A stretch of DNA of 64,000 nucleotides from contig CM054117.1 in assembly GCA_028673005.1 (NCBI GenBank), positions 54,187,370-54,251,369 of the forward strand, written 5' to 3'. Below, one piece after another: positions 31,801 through 44,373 of this stretch. The position numbers were made by a program, and so were the translations under genes. Position 1 is the first letter of the stretch. Each line of letters starts with the position of its first letter. The DNA comes from Tanypteryx hageni. Lineage: Eukaryota > Arthropoda > Insecta > Odonata > Petaluridae. The notes beneath the pieces are model-generated. The model did no database searches and was not told the DNA's origin. It saw only the letters and a program-made list of their open reading frames with translations.

Positions 31801-33113
31801 CGATGCTTTTTGTAATTAATTTTTGCCCTTTATATTTTGGACACATGATTTATTCAAAAATTAACTTTATTAAGCTCTTTCGAAACGCTACCTCGTCAGA
31901 AATATCGCTGCAGGCTTAATTTAATTGAAAATTTCTGAATTTTGGTTCAAAATTCTTCTTTTTTTTTAATTAGAATATTCTCGGTAATTAACTTTCACCA
32001 GTTAGACCAATGTAATAATATCAACATATAACTCGGGAGTTTTAAAATAAAATGCATAATCGATTAAATGAATATATAATTGAAGATGGGTTCTTATTTT
32101 CAATAATAAACGATGTAATTCAATATATTTGAATTATTGAACAGTTGCAGCAAAAAAAAAAATTTGTAATCCTGTTGTGGGCGTCAGTTACCTTGAATTT
32201 GCGGATAACCCTAGGTCGAAGAAATGGAATTTACATTTTTAGCTATATAAATTGAACGCGGTAAATTTCGATGTGCAATTATTGTAAACGGTTGAAATAC
32301 TGTTAATTTATAAATAAATGTATTTTGGTGCCATTTTATCTCTTTTCCTAAATGTTCTCTTTCACAAACTAAATGTGAGCAGATCATTCTTCCCATATCT
32401 TCTCCCAGTTTTAAAGTTCATTTTTTGCCTTTAAATTTATCATATGAATTTTTCTCACGAATATTATATATTATATCCCTTCTCGGTCGTACAGGCGGAG
32501 TTTTGAAAAAATAATGACGGGAGGAAATGAGAGAGATCACTCATAATTTAATCAGGGCGTGCGTATGTGTGAGAGAGAAAATGTGAATAACGAAATAATT
32601 ATCGTTTCTCGTTTTAAAAAATGGACTTGCTTCGTAATTAACAAAAAGTGCGGAAAATCAAAGCCGTGTTGACAGCTGTGTAAAATTTCCAGGGAGATTT
32701 ATTTTTTTACGCATAATTAGTTTCAAAGTAAGAATACGATATAGAGAATTATTTATAATTTTATATATTTTTGAAATGAAATAAGGCGTTCATCAATCTT
32801 TTTGAAGAGTAAGTTATTCGCTATTCTCATAATAACTATTATTTACCACAGAATTTTTATCTTGAATCTTCTGCCACCCTCCAACCAGTTAGATTACAAG
32901 ATTTCGTTGCAAGTAAATGTATGAGCGTAAGAATCCAGCTACAATGAATCTTTTCAACACATCCGGTGGGACAGAAAAGGGAAAGATCAAATAAACAAGT
33001 AGGGACATACACGGGTTTCCCGTGGTACAGAAGTGCTTTTCGTTAAATTCGCCGTAGTATTATTGTATGCTAATGTATTTACATTTAAATCAGAAAGTTA
33101 TTTTTTTCTTATA
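28893..33113. other. Long non-coding stretch, no gene recognised
   Basis: Contains the second copy of the 47 bp direct repeat (29778-29824), a GA-rich section near 30630-30690 and a one-sided hAT-like end near 30871 (CAGGGCCTCAAAAAGGTGCT). A 151-codon minus-strand frame at 30396-30851 has no recognisable domain and I do not call it a gene. Confidence 0.45.
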
Positions 33114-33990
33114 TTGTGGTTTCTCTGCATTTTAGATCCGTTCTAAACATGTTCATTTCGTTTTACCATTTTATACACGCCATACAAACGAAATTTCTTT
33201 GAAATCGGTTAAGTCAATACCTTCGAAGTTTGTAATTACAGAAAAATACTAACATTGATATTGTGGTAGCCCTGTTTAGTCGACACGGTTGATATATGCT
33301 GTTTTCGTTATTTATTTATATGAGTATTATATATATTATATTTGGATAAAATCCATGCTGTCAGTTCTCTAGAAATAGGCCTGAAAGTATTATTATTTTA
33401 CTTTTTACTGTGGTAGCCCTGCTCTGTAGTTCCGCTTTAAACATATCGATTTTATTATGGTATGTTGTTCAAATCTTATATAGAAAATTTAGTTAAAATC
33501 CGTTCAGCCAATTCCTTCCAAATCCATAATTACTGAAAGATTTTAGTTTATAATTGTGGCACCCCTGTTTTGTTGATCCCGTCAAAATATGCAATTATTG
33601 TTTTGTATAAATATTTAAATTATAAATGTTAAATTTGGTCAAAATATGTGGACAGTTCAACACAAATATATGTGAAAACAAATTTTTAATTACTTGCATT
33701 GTGGCAGCCCCGATTTGTAAATCAATACTAAACCTATATATTTGGGGTTTTCATGTTATATGCCTTCTTTACACAAAATTTTGTTGAAATCAGTTTGGCC
33801 AATTCCTTCCAAATTCATAATCACCGAAAAGTTTAACTTTGCAATTGTGGCACTCCTGAGTAGATCCGATCAAAATATGTCATTTTGGTCATTAATTTAT
33901 GTAAATATCTTATGTACCAAATTTGGTTTTGTTGTAATGATTTTTTACCTTACAAAAGTTCTATATGCAGATATGATAGTTGATTTGTCC
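33114..33990 (+). repeat. Diverged tandem array, ~146 bp period
   Basis: The word TTGTGGCAGCCCTG (with variants) starts units at about 33114, 33261, 33408, 33554, 33699 and 33845, spacings of 145-147 bp. Units also share a GAAATCGGTTxxxCCAATTCCTTCCAAATTCATAATxACxGAAA block before the next start (shown as a degenerate pattern). Six units are visible, each well diverged. One further unit lies alone at 14248-14400. The period is nucleosome-like, as in many satellites, but the array is short. Confidence 0.8.
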
Positions 33991-34108
33991 TAATATCACG
34001 TTAATTAATTCATCTTACGAGAGAGAGAGTGTGGCGCGAAATACTTTTAACGGTCTCACGAAACTTATAGTAGTAGCTCCTCGGTTTGCCAATCACTGTT
34101 CTCTACGG

Positions 34109-34568
34109 TCAGTGCTCCGCAACTGGTGTGCCGCGGCACACTTGCACCACGGCAAACTACTTGGTGTGTCGCGGTACATTTGGCGAAATTATGGAGAAGG
34201 GAAAAATACTGTTTTATTATTCTCTAGTTAAGATTGCATTAACGAAATCTCATAAATAGCTTTATGGCAGGATTTATTACAGTTTCACTTGAAACCGAAA
34301 CCAAGTTACTTCGCTGCCGGAGAATTGACAATTTCTATCATGGTATTACTTTGTAATCCGGATTAAATATTTAAAAGATTGAAAACTGTCATGTTTTACC
34401 AACAGTTTTCTTCACCTGCTTGGGGGGAGGGATCATTCCTTTTTTCATTTTCGTCTGCTACAGGGTGATAAAAATGATCCGCACAGTATCATGATATTTG
34501 GTTCGGTGTGCCGCGAAGCATCAGTGAACGCGAAAGTGTCGTGAAATTGAAATTGTTGCGGTGCGCTG
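34109..34568. mobile_element. hAT MITE, ~460 bp
   Basis: Left end TCAGTGCTCCGCAACTGG, then GTGTGCCGCGGCACAC (a hairpin typical of a hAT subfamily). Right end, reversed, CAGCGCACCGCAAC. Flanks CTCTACGG (34101-34108) and CTCTACGC (34569-34576) form an 8 bp duplication with one mismatch. GTGTGCCGCG words recur near the right end. No coding capacity. Confidence 0.75.
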
Positions 34569-34576
34569 CTCTACGC

Positions 34577-35924
34577 CATGATGATGGTAGCAATAGTAAT
34601 ATGTAGTTGTGCATGATTAGCACGAGTGGTGATATGATTTGAGAGACTGCCGAACGAGTGATACTTTCTTCGTAGAAGTTTGCGAATAATAAATTAGCAG
34701 CTATGTTCTTAACTTTACTGTAAGTTATCCCGAAATACGAAGAACTATCATGGCACTCAGTGTTTTGCCTCGCGCTAGGGGCGAAGCTCTGCTGCAGTGC
34801 CATTCGTCACAAGTGGAAGGTCGGCAATCTTCATATGCTATATTTTATATCCTAATTTTGGAATTATATTAGAAATCTGACATAATTTGTCCTGGGGTGG
34901 GGATGCGTCCGTCGATTTTCAATCATTCTACAAATATGGCAATTTGATGACTACAAGCGAAATGTTATATGAAAAACTAGATTAGTCAACTAACAAATAA
35001 ATAGCACCTGCTGGTCTCATAAGACACGCAAGTATCTGTCGTGCATTGCAATGATTTGGCAGTAAATATTTTCCCCTCTTCTGCAATTAAGTACATGTTA
35101 GATAGAGGATGCAGGAAGATCGAAAGCGCGAAATATGACGCGAGAGACGCGTGTTATATCACTCAACAATTTCAATTCAAAGGCTTATCGTTGGGAACCA
35201 AGGAACCAGAACATTAGCGTATTTTCGGAGTCCGACGATTATTCATGACATTGCTGAGTAAGCAGTTTTTTTGTTTAGTTTCGGAAAGCATTTGTTGTAG
35301 ATATCAGACATCAGAGAGATCTAGGTCAACGAAGATGAAGCATTCGACGCTGAAATAGAGCTTCTGGTATGAGGCGTCGCGCAGCAACTCGAATCGATCA
35401 AACCGAACAAATACGTGCGACGAGAAGATATTTCCTCGTCAACATTAACAAAAATTGCCTTAAAAATCTTATCATACATAAAAAATAATGTATTCGATAG
35501 GTCCAAACCGTTAGGCATTGTTCCCAAAAACTGGAATTTAGCACACAAATGTTGCGGCAAAGAAAACACCGAAAATTATTAGCTGTACTAACTTCTTTAT
35601 CTAGTAAGATAATTAAGCATATCATTTCCCCATTAACAAAGAGCTTTTTTACTTACTCCACACGTAGTGAAGGGGAAAGTATTGACATAAGGTTTCCGGG
35701 TTACTGCCGTGTAGATCCGTTTCGCTGGACAATATTTCGCCGGCGTTCCAGTAGGCTTCTTTTTCCTCTTATTATTATTATTATTATTAAGGTCACGGTA
35801 AGGGGAATTCTCACGTCTTCACCTTATTTATTAATCATCATCAGTTTTAAATCCCACACCCAATGGTTGATCTTAGCACAGTGCTTAATTATGACCTTTC
35901 GTAGCCACGTCGGTTCCGGGGCAG
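34577..35924. other. Non-coding stretch, no gene recognised
   Basis: Near 35650-35685 a phrase (CACGTAGTGAAGGGGAAAGT) resembles the start of repeat family R at 16326. A short ATT microsatellite lies near 35773-35790. No gene. Confidence 0.45.
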
Positions 35925-36036
35925 TTCTGGGCGGGGGCGCTCCGCCAAAGGGGCTGCACCCGCAATCATGGAGCGTGATCCCCACCCGTTACCTGCCAAA
36001 GGGATCGACGGGCAGAATTTATTACGCGTCAAACGA

Positions 36037-39000
36037 TCAGACTATCAGAACTATTGACCCTTCTTCAATTTTGCAGAACAGGCCTTTTATGCCCCAGAAG
36101 CGGAGGAAGGTCGCCTCCTTTCCGTCCAACATGCTCTGGTGCCACTCCGTCATGAGTCTTTTCCTGAGGGCCAATTGTAACTCCGTCATGTAGTTTACCA
36201 ACTCCTTTTTGCCATGGAATAACAACGTAAACTCCCTGTACATGAGGCTTTTCACTAAGGTTAGGAGGTAATTTGCCAAATGGAACTCACTTCTCCTTCC
36301 CCTCATTCTGGTCGTCATCCCGCCAAAAACGGTTTCTGCGGTCACCCTACTCTCCCCAGTTAACGATTTAAGGAGTCGAGCCGTTTTCTTCCAAACCTCG
36401 CTGACCTTGCAGCAGTCGAAGAAGAGATGCCACGCGTCCCCCATCTCCCCTTGACACCAAGGGCAGTCTTCACCTGGCCTGGTCTCGCTGCGATCAAGGA
36501 AGTGCGCGTCAGCCAATCTCCCGTGTGCGAGCCTCCATGCAATATCAGCATCGCAACCGAGCGAGGGATAATCTCTGACTCCCAGCCAATTAATGGCGCA
36601 GCCGGTATACGCGCCCTTCATAGGCCACTTTTCTCGCATTGACGCATACAAAAATTCCCCGTAAACGGACCGTTTGACCAAGGGCAGGTTCCTGTTGGCA
36701 GTAAATTTGCGGCTGTAAACAGTAAAATCCGGAAGGGATGCTGGTGGGGGCCATCCAGTTGGGGAAGGCCTTCCGTCCCTGTCCTCCGTCACCCTCGGTT
36801 TGACGGGCTTCCACGCCTGAACAACTGAATTACAAGAACGCTCCGAGTTTATTGGACCTCCGGAAAAGATCCTGTTCGTAAAATATGCGAAGGGCATCAC
36901 CCTCTCTTCTGTAGTCCGCCAGGCGGTTGGTTGCGAGGATCCTCCAAGGATTCTCTGTGGGACCGAAAAGGAAACGTTGCGTAAACAGGAAGCGAAAAGT
37001 TCGCGTCTTCAGGGCGATGTCCACCATGCCCAACGCTCCTACGGTAAGTGGCGCGGAGAGGGTGGCTGAGCCGGTCCAGTGCCTGCCCCCATTCCAGACA
37101 AAGGCCACCAGTCTGCTCTGCAGACCTTGCAGGAAACCGCAAGGCGGGGTGTACACCTGCAGTATGTGCCATATCCGCGGGGCTATATATTTATTAACCG
37201 CGAGGACACGAGCTCTTAAGGACATCGGTGTCACCCTCGGTTTCCACTTGTTTAGGCCCGCCGTTATTTTCTGCGTAAGCGCAGCGTTGTTCTCATCCCT
37301 CTTCCTTTGAGGGTCGTTGTTGAGCCAAACGCCAAGGCACTTGATGCCGTCACTCGACCAAGTGAAGCCCAACGGTGCATCCGGACGATTTCTCCAGCTC
37401 CCCATCCATAGGCCTTTGCTCTTTGTATTGTTCAGGAGAGCACCGGGCAGGAGTGCATACCTCTCGAAGGAGTGAGAGGTTCGGGTGAAGTCCTTTCCTC
37501 ACCAAGGAAGACGCATACGTTATCGGCATAAGCGCTGACGGTGAGGGCAGTCTCGGCTGGCGGAGGAGGGGAATCTCTCGCAAATTTCTCCTCAGCATGG
37601 AAAGAAAAGGCTCTATTGAGACGGAGTAGAGCTGCCCAGACAAAGGGCAAACTTGCCGTACCCCTCGCAAAAAGGGGATGGGGCCAGTCGGCGACCCGAA
37701 CCAAGCCCCTCGCACCAGTATAGATTGTGCGTATCCTTTCGATGACGGTGTGGCCAAACCCCATGTCCTGCAAGGTGCGAAACAGGTGCCTATGCAAGAC
37801 CCTGTCAAAGGCATACCGCTGATCGAGGGAGAGCAATGCCGAGGGGGCATTCCCCTCGTTCTCAAGCCGAATAGTGTCTCTCACAGGAGCGATGTTATCG
37901 AATATTGTCCTCTCGGGAACGCAGTAGCCTTGTTCTGGAGAGATCACGGAAGCTATGACCGATGAGAACCTCGCGGAAAGCGCCTTCGCCAGGATCTTAT
38001 AGTCCGTGTTCAACAGGGATATGGACCGCCAGTTCGCCATCGATCGGGCATCGCCCCCCTTGTCAATCAAAGCGATCACCGCCGTCGTGGTCGAAAGCGG
38101 CAATTGCCCCCTGGAGAAACTGTCCTCGACCATCTCCTGGAAAGGAATCCTCAGAAGCCCCCAGAAAGCCGAGTAAAACTCGGCGGTGAGACCATCGAGA
38201 CAAGGGGATTTATTACGGCTCAGTCGCCGCAAGGTCTCGGTGTAGTCATGGGCTGTCATCGGCGAATCGAGGAAATGTTGCTCCGATTTCGACAATCAAA
38301 GGATCTCACCCAAGTCCCTCCGGTCATCCAGGTTGTCTTCAGTCCCTCCGACGTCTGCATATATTCCGTAGAAGTGGCACAAGACGACCTCATGGATGGT
38401 GATAGGTTCGGTCATTAAAGTGCCCTCGGCAGCAATTTCTTTGAAATTTCTAGGCCGGCATCTACCCGCCCAATGTACCAGATGCGCTGCAGCGGGCCTG
38501 TCGTTGGCATCCAGTTGGTCACACCCGAGCCACTGTAGTATTTTCTCCCCTTCCCCCCTGTACCAATCCTCCCCGACTTCAGTAGACAAAGCGCTGCGTA
38601 GGACACGCTTGTACAGGATCGCGTGGGATTTAAGCTCGTCCTTGAGGTTTTCTCACCTTAGAGATGGATCGTCGAAAGAATCCTCAAGGAAGGTGGTAAT
38701 GAGGGTCTTAGTGTGAGTGACGTAGTCTTCCGAATCTAGCAGTCCGTTGTCAAAACGCCAGGGTGAAGTGCGCGGTACGTGGTCTGTGAGAGCTAGACGC
38801 ATCGCGACTGCCTCATGATCGGAGAAGGATTCCAACAGGTGAATATCTGCGACTGCCTGTAGCTTACAATTGGAGCTGGACAGATAAAATCTGTCTAGTC
38901 CCGCGTCCATAAAAGGTGTGTCCAGTTCGGTGGGGGTGCATCTCACTCCAAACATCCACCAGTCGGTGACGCTCCTCGAAGTCCCCTAGGGCCGAAGTGA

Positions 39001-39480
39001 AACGAGCATGACGTTCCACACCTGAAGACCTATCTCTCGCGGGTTCTAGGGCGACGTTGAAGTCACTCGCGAGCACCACACACGAGTCATCCGCGTCGTG
39101 TGTCGAGGGCCTCCGTGGCCTCGACCGCCACCGGTTCGTTGTGCGGTCCGTAAAAATACACCAGAGTACTGCGCCGGGAAGATCCTCAAACCGCAGGTCG
39201 ATTTCCTGGACGTGGCCGTCGAAGGTGATGACGTTGTGCGATACCACCGCACGTAGAGTGTGCTTGAAAAATACTGCCGTGCCAGTTCTAGGCGTCCTAG
39301 GACCATTGAAATGCATGCAGTACTCCGGTAGGTTTGGAAAAGGGGCTGCCGTCGAATTAGTCTCCTGGAGGAAGACTATATCCGGAGACCAACGCCTCAC
39401 GAAGGCCGTGAGTTGAGCTCACTTATCCCCACTACGGACGGAGCAGACATTCAGGGACAACAAGTTCCATTCTCGCCTCC
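36037..39480 (-). pseudogene. LINE ORF2: APE endonuclease and reverse transcriptase (Tx1 type)
   Basis: In order on the minus strand: start of the endonuclease (LLSLNV near 39470, then an in-frame stop), RRWSPDIVFLQETNS at 39400, VVLASDFNVALEP, RFYLSSSN; reverse transcriptase from about 38295 with NKSPCLDGLTAEFYSAFW, ISLLNTDYKILAKALSARF, LSLDQRYAFDRV (family: LDQEKAFDRV), RGVRQVCPLSGQLYSVSIEP, and SAYADNVCVFL, where the family has YADD, so the second catalytic D is N. Then KSSGLWxGSWRNRPDAPLGF-like sequence, and a C-terminal Cys/His cluster CPWCQGEMGDAWHLFFDC at 36450. The ORF is broken at several points (near 38860, 38300, 37450, 37350 and 36900). The motif set is that of Tx1-like elements of the L1 group. 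Confidence 0.85.
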
Positions 39481-39549
39481 CTCTAGCTATAAAAAATACC
39501 GCCAAATAGAAGGCGTGCAAATAAATAAATATAAAACTTAGCGAAGGGA

Positions 39550-40759
39550 TTATATATCTTGCCGGTCTAAGGCTTTAACGAGCCTTTTGACGCGCATTTT
39601 CAACGCGCCCTGTTTGAGCGTCTTCTCCGAATTCAGTAATTCCAGCGTCTCCCGGAATGGAGCAACGTCGCTAAAATAAGATGAGGCAAGACCCATAGGG
39701 TCACTGTGGCCCTTGGCGTTTCGCAGAAAGTGTGTTAGAGCGGCACCTTGACGAGGGAGGGCTTTTCCTCGCAAATCTCGACGATTTGTTTCATCCCCTC
39801 GTCGGGTTTAGACGCCTCGGAAGTGCGCTTTCTTTGAGGGGACGGCCTCTCGGCGCTGCCGGCGTTTTTCCTTTTGGATGAGGATCTGCTGGCGACGGTG
39901 AGGACGGCAATAGTCGCCTCGGCCGACGCGGCGTCTGTCGCTGAAATGGCGACGTTCAAGGTGAAAGAGAAAATTGGAAGAACATGCGTTTCATGAGCGG
40001 AGGCAGAGGTTGTGTGGGATGGGGCGCTCGTATTCCCTCCTGCTAATGTTTAAAGGGAAGGGGCGGCGTCGGATGTGGAAGAGGAGGGGGCGGCGTGGGA
40101 AGTGGAAGACGGAGGGGGAGAGGCTGGACTAGGTTCGAGTTCGGAGGCCGAGGGTTTAGGGGAAGGAAGGGGGAGGGCGGGTGGAGAGGGAGTAGGGGAG
40201 ACCAGAGGAGAGGGGGTGGGTAAGGGAGCGGGGGATGGGGTGGAGTGGGGGGTGCATTGCTCTCGGCCTTCTCCTCCGTCATCCTCGCCGTTGGTTCCGA
40301 GTGCGGGCAGTCCTTGGATATGTGCCCATCTTCCCTGCATTTGAAGCACTTCGTGTCGTCGAATTGCAGATAGATACGATGGGGAGGTTGGCGATGTCCA
40401 CAACGACCGAGTGGGGGTTGGAGACGCCCTCTCGTCTGACGACGTGCACTGCCCGTCTCCAGCCCCCGATGTGACCTTACCCTTCGCGTCGGATTCCAAG
40501 CGTGAGGTGTTGGACTGGGCTCACCACCCTCATTGCTTCGCTCAATATGTCGATCAATTCGTTGTTAGGGAACTCCGGCGGTATGTTGGAAATTACCAAC
40601 CTCTCCACCTTTGTGGTTCCGCCTGGCTGGGACATATCGCCCATTGAGGGAAATACCCCCATGCTCGAGTATGAAGCTCTCGACCCGCTCTCTCTCTCTC
40701 TCTTCGTTGGCTTGGTAAGTAGTTTTACCACAAATATAGGCCGTCCCTCGTGATAACAC
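39550..40759 (-). pseudogene. LINE ORF1 (nucleic-acid-binding protein) of the Tx1-like element
   Basis: Frames from the right end give ERERVESFILEHG and then GGTTKVERLVISNIPPEFPN, an RRM-like start usual in ORF1 of this group, followed by VQHLTLGIRREG. A zinc knuckle CFKCREDGHISKDC (CX2CX4HX4C) lies at about 40310-40350. Next is a proline/serine-rich linker (40050-40280), then a basic C-terminus ending near LKMRVKRLVKALDRQDI at 39550. Frameshifts break it near 40680, 40480 and 39750. The protein would coat the element RNA. Inactive here. Confidence 0.75.
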
Positions 40760-40765
40760 CCACGT

Positions 40766-41281
40766 TCCCGGCCGGTCAGAAAGTGCTCAATTACAATGGG
40801 GGTTGTTAATTATATTTACATCATTTTAATACCTTGCGGTTTTTGTGATTTGCTTATAAGTTTAAAATTACTATAACTACTAATTAATATAAATACAATA
40901 CAATAAACATAAAAAATAGAAAATATGTACATTGGTAAGGTAGTTAAGTCAAAAAGATACCAGCTAGCTATTTTTATTTTTATTTTGCATTTTTATTTTT
41001 TACCTCATTTTTATTATTTATTTATTTATTTATTTTTGGCTATATATATTTAATTATTTATTTATTTATTATTATAATATTATTATTATTATTTTTTTAT
41101 TACTTTTCCCCCTTTTTTCTTTTTATTTTGCAAAATAGCTTTAAATTGGGTAGAGCTTTTTGTACAATATGGGCAATAGTTATTATTATTATTATTTTTT
41201 CTCTTTCTAAGACTAAACTAAATATAATAAGTAATTAAATATCTTATAAAATAAACTAACTAATTATAAAGTATGCAATTG

Positions 41282-41338
<57 letters not shown>

Positions 41339-41368
41339 GCATGCATATATATACTCATACACACATAC

Positions 41369-41428
<60 letters not shown>

Positions 41429-41440
41429 AAATAATAAAAA
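40766..41440. repeat. AT-rich low-complexity region with microsatellites
   Basis: TTTAT/ATTT-rich sequence (40970-41110), an ATT repeat near 41180, a TA run at about 41287-41336, ATGC/CATA words, a CA run at about 41380-41399 and another TA run at 41400-41423. It ends where the Jockey-like LINE 3' end begins, and part of it may be that element's tail. A 77-codon plus-strand frame here is a translation of the repeats. Confidence 0.8.
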
Positions 41441-41768
41441 TGAAAATAAAAGAGAGTAGAGAGCAGAGATCTATATCGGGAGCGTCACAAAACAACCCTT
41501 TTCAGGAAATGTTTACAATGAGTATGGTATATATGATGGTGGTGAGGCTTAGTTTGCGTATATGCAGGCTTTAGAAGGTGGGGGAAAAATTTTGTAATGG
41601 TTTGGCGGCGATCATCTTCATATAGGTTTTTAATGGATTTAGGACCTTTTCAGGACCATTTAAAAAAATTAAGTTGGGGTTATGCACAGATAGGAGTAAG
41701 TTAAGGGATAAGAGATATTTGGCGGTTAATAGTGGTACCAGGAATTTAAAGCTGAAGGATATCTTTCG

Positions 41769-44373
41769 TCATCCGGTAAGTTTGAGCCGGCGGTTGAATT
41801 TGTGTGCTAGCAGTTTAGTAAAGTCTAAAAGTGGTGGGATATTGTGGGCAAGTTGTAGTTCTCTGATGGGTACTAGTTTGGATTGCTGGGCAATAAAGCG
41901 GAGGGTGGATGATTGAAAACTTTCTATTTTGGCTCTGTTTTTCTTTGCAGTGTTTAAATAAATTTCACTGCCGTAAGTATGATGTGGGCGGATTAGAAGG
42001 AGGTAGAGGCGCATTTTATCGGTAAGGCTTATTTTGCAGTGAGGTCCTAGTAATGAGGAGAGGATTGATTTAGCTAATTTTGCTTTTTGAAGGGCGTGTT
42101 GGGAGTGGGCTGTAAACAGCAATTTTGAGTCAAGGATTATGCCGAGAAATTTGTGTTTCGGAACTGTTGGGATCTTTTGGCCTGCAATCTCTGGGTTTGA
42201 GGTAAGGGAGTATCGCTTAAAGCGGGTGAAATGCATGTGGGCACTTTTCTCGGGGTTAATTTTTAGTCTCCATGTCTGAGTCCAGTTGTAGATTTGTCGT
42301 AAGTGGGTCGTTATTCTTTTTGTCGACAGGTCCGGGAAAAGGGATTGGCTAATTATCGCCGTGTCGTCTGCATAAACAAAAAGGTCGGTATTTACGTGTT
42401 TGTGGAGGTCGTTAATATACAGGTTGAAAAGAATTGGGCTCAATATTGCCCCTTGAGGTACTCCTGTAAGAGCTGGGCGGCAGGTGGAGAGAGAGCAGTT
42501 AATGCTGGTTTGAAAAGTGCAATTTGATAGAAAATTTTTGATTAGTTTTTGAAGGTTGATGGGAAAGTCAAGTCTAGATAGTTTGAGTAAGAGGCCTTGG
42601 TGCCAAACAGTGTCAAAGGCTCTGCTGATGTCTAAAAAGACCGCTTCTGTTGATTTTTTCCCGTAATTAAAGCCTCGAGCAATGGTATCCGTGAGCCTTA
42701 ATATTTGATGAATTGTCGATGTGTATTGTCTGAAGCCCATTTGTTCAGGGATTAAAATTTTGTTTTCATTAATGAAAAATGTTAGGCGTTTTAAAATAAT
42801 GCGTTCTAAAATTTTGGAGAGGGATGGTAAAAGGGAGATGGGGCGATAGCTGGAAGGTGAGGAGGGATCTTTGCTTGGTTTGAGGATGTAAAATTTTACC
42901 GTTTTTCCATAAGGGAGAAAAGTAGCTAATTTGAAGGCAGTTGTTAAAAAGATCGGTTAGGATGTTAATAAAAGGCTTAGAGGAAGTCAGAGTTTTTAGC
43001 ATCAGGTTGGTAATGTTATCTAAGCCTGGAGCTTTTTTAGTTTTTAAGTTATGCAAAAGTGATTTAATTTCGGGATAAGAGGTTTGAATGGGAGCAGGTT
43101 GAGGAGTCTGGTCTAAGGTGGAGCAGTTAATTTTGGCGTCTAATTCAGTGGGGGTGAGGGCTGAGGTAGGGGGAGTCATTATTTTCTGAAGGTAATCAGC
43201 AAAAAGTTGTGCTTTGTGGAATGGGTCGTGAATGACGGAGTCAACAGTTTTGAGGGGAGGAGTGGGTGGAAAAGGTTTGGTGAGGGCTTTTGTTGTACGC
43301 CAAATGCTGCAATCGTCAGTGCGGAGAGAGTTGATTTTATTAAACCACTGTTGTTGTTGAAAGTCGCGGATTTTAAATTTGATTTGATTGGTCAGACGTG
43401 TCAGGTCTCTTCGGTCTGATGGCTGTCGGTATTTTTGCCAGCGTCTTCTAATGCGGTTTTTTTTGGATTAGTTCCCGCAAGGAGGTAGGGATGGGCGGAA
43501 TGGGGGTGTGGGTTGGGGAAAAAGTTTGGGGGGCTGAGGTTTTGGAGGAGAGGAGGATATTTTGGATTTCAAGTATTCGGGTATCAATTGAGGTAGGAGA
43601 GGGAGTGGGTAGAGGTAGGAGAGAGGATATTTTTTCATTTGCTAAAGAGGCAAATTTGGTCCAGTCTGTTCGTTGGGGCAGGGATGGGAGGAGTTGGGAT
43701 GGGTCTACAGAAAGGTGAAAGAAAATTGGATAATGGTCTGAGGAAAAGATTTTTAGCACTTTTGGGGTAAAATTAATAGGAAAATTTTTGGTTAAGACAT
43801 AATCAAGTATGTCTGAGGAGGGGTTGTTGGAAGAAAAATGTGTCGGTTCGTCTGGGGTAATTATGTCTATTGGATCAGTGGATGAATAATTAAAGATAAG
43901 TCTTCCGTCCGTATTGGTGGCATTGCAGCCCCAGTGTCGATGTTTTGCGTTCCAGTCGCCTGTATATAGTCCGGGTCGGTTGTCTGCAAAAAGGTTCCGT
44001 AAGTCAGTAAGTTGAAGTTTTTGAGTCGAAGGTTTATAAATGGAGTTAATGGTCATTGGACCAATTTTGGTATGAAGGAGAATTCCTACCGCTTCTATTG
44101 ATTTCATAATGGGAAATTTCCTAACTGAATGTTTGATGTTTGACCTGATGGCGATGGCCACGCCGCCTCCGGAAGAAGTGCGATCTAGCCGGTAAATTTT
44201 AAAATTGGGAATGTAAAGTTTATTGGTGACCATTAAGTGGGTTTCTTGGAGGGGATTAGATCAAGGTGAGAAGTTGAGAGGAAATCTCGGAGCTCAGTGA
44301 TTTTATTTTTAATGCTATGGGCATTCCACGAGAGGATAGAAAGTTTATTTATTTTAGGGGCGTGGGAAGCCAT
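41769..44373 (-). pseudogene. LINE ORF2: endonuclease and reverse transcriptase (Jockey type)
   Basis: ATG at 44373-44371 starts MASHAPKINKLSILSWNAHS, an APE-type endonuclease. A frameshift near 44250 precedes LQETHLMVTNKLYIPNFKI, then TSSGGGVAIAIRSNIKHS, GDWNAKHRHWGC and SSDHYPIFFHLS. The reverse transcriptase shows LKTKKAPGLDNITNLMLK, then in another frame SYRPISLLP-type sequence, and from 42740 a 323-codon open part with AVFLDISRAFDTVWHQGLL, GVPQGAILSPILFNLYIND and LFVYADDTAII; the catalytic YADD is intact. Frame changes lie near 44250, 43440-43180 and 42910-42740. The gene ends HKFNRRLKLTG. The endonuclease nicks target DNA and the RT copies the RNA at the nick. Class is well supported; activity is unlikely because of the frameshifts. 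Confidence 0.9.

Larger units (their letters stand above)
35925..40765 (-). mobile_element. Tx1-like LINE, near full length but heavily mutated
   Basis: Minus-strand element of about 4.8 kb with ORF1 (39550-40759), ORF2 (36037-39480) and a short 3' UTR down to about 35925. GC-richer than its surroundings, which helps to mark its limits. No simple-repeat tail or target duplication was found, so the ends are approximate. Confidence 0.75.

Noticed and set aside
36427..38716. Plus-strand frames of 70-106 codons
   Set aside because: Antisense shadows of the Tx1-like LINE ORF2, which is GC-rich and so has long chance frames.
40043..40344. Proline-rich and glycine-rich frames on both strands
   Set aside because: Alternative-frame readings of the linker of LINE ORF1.
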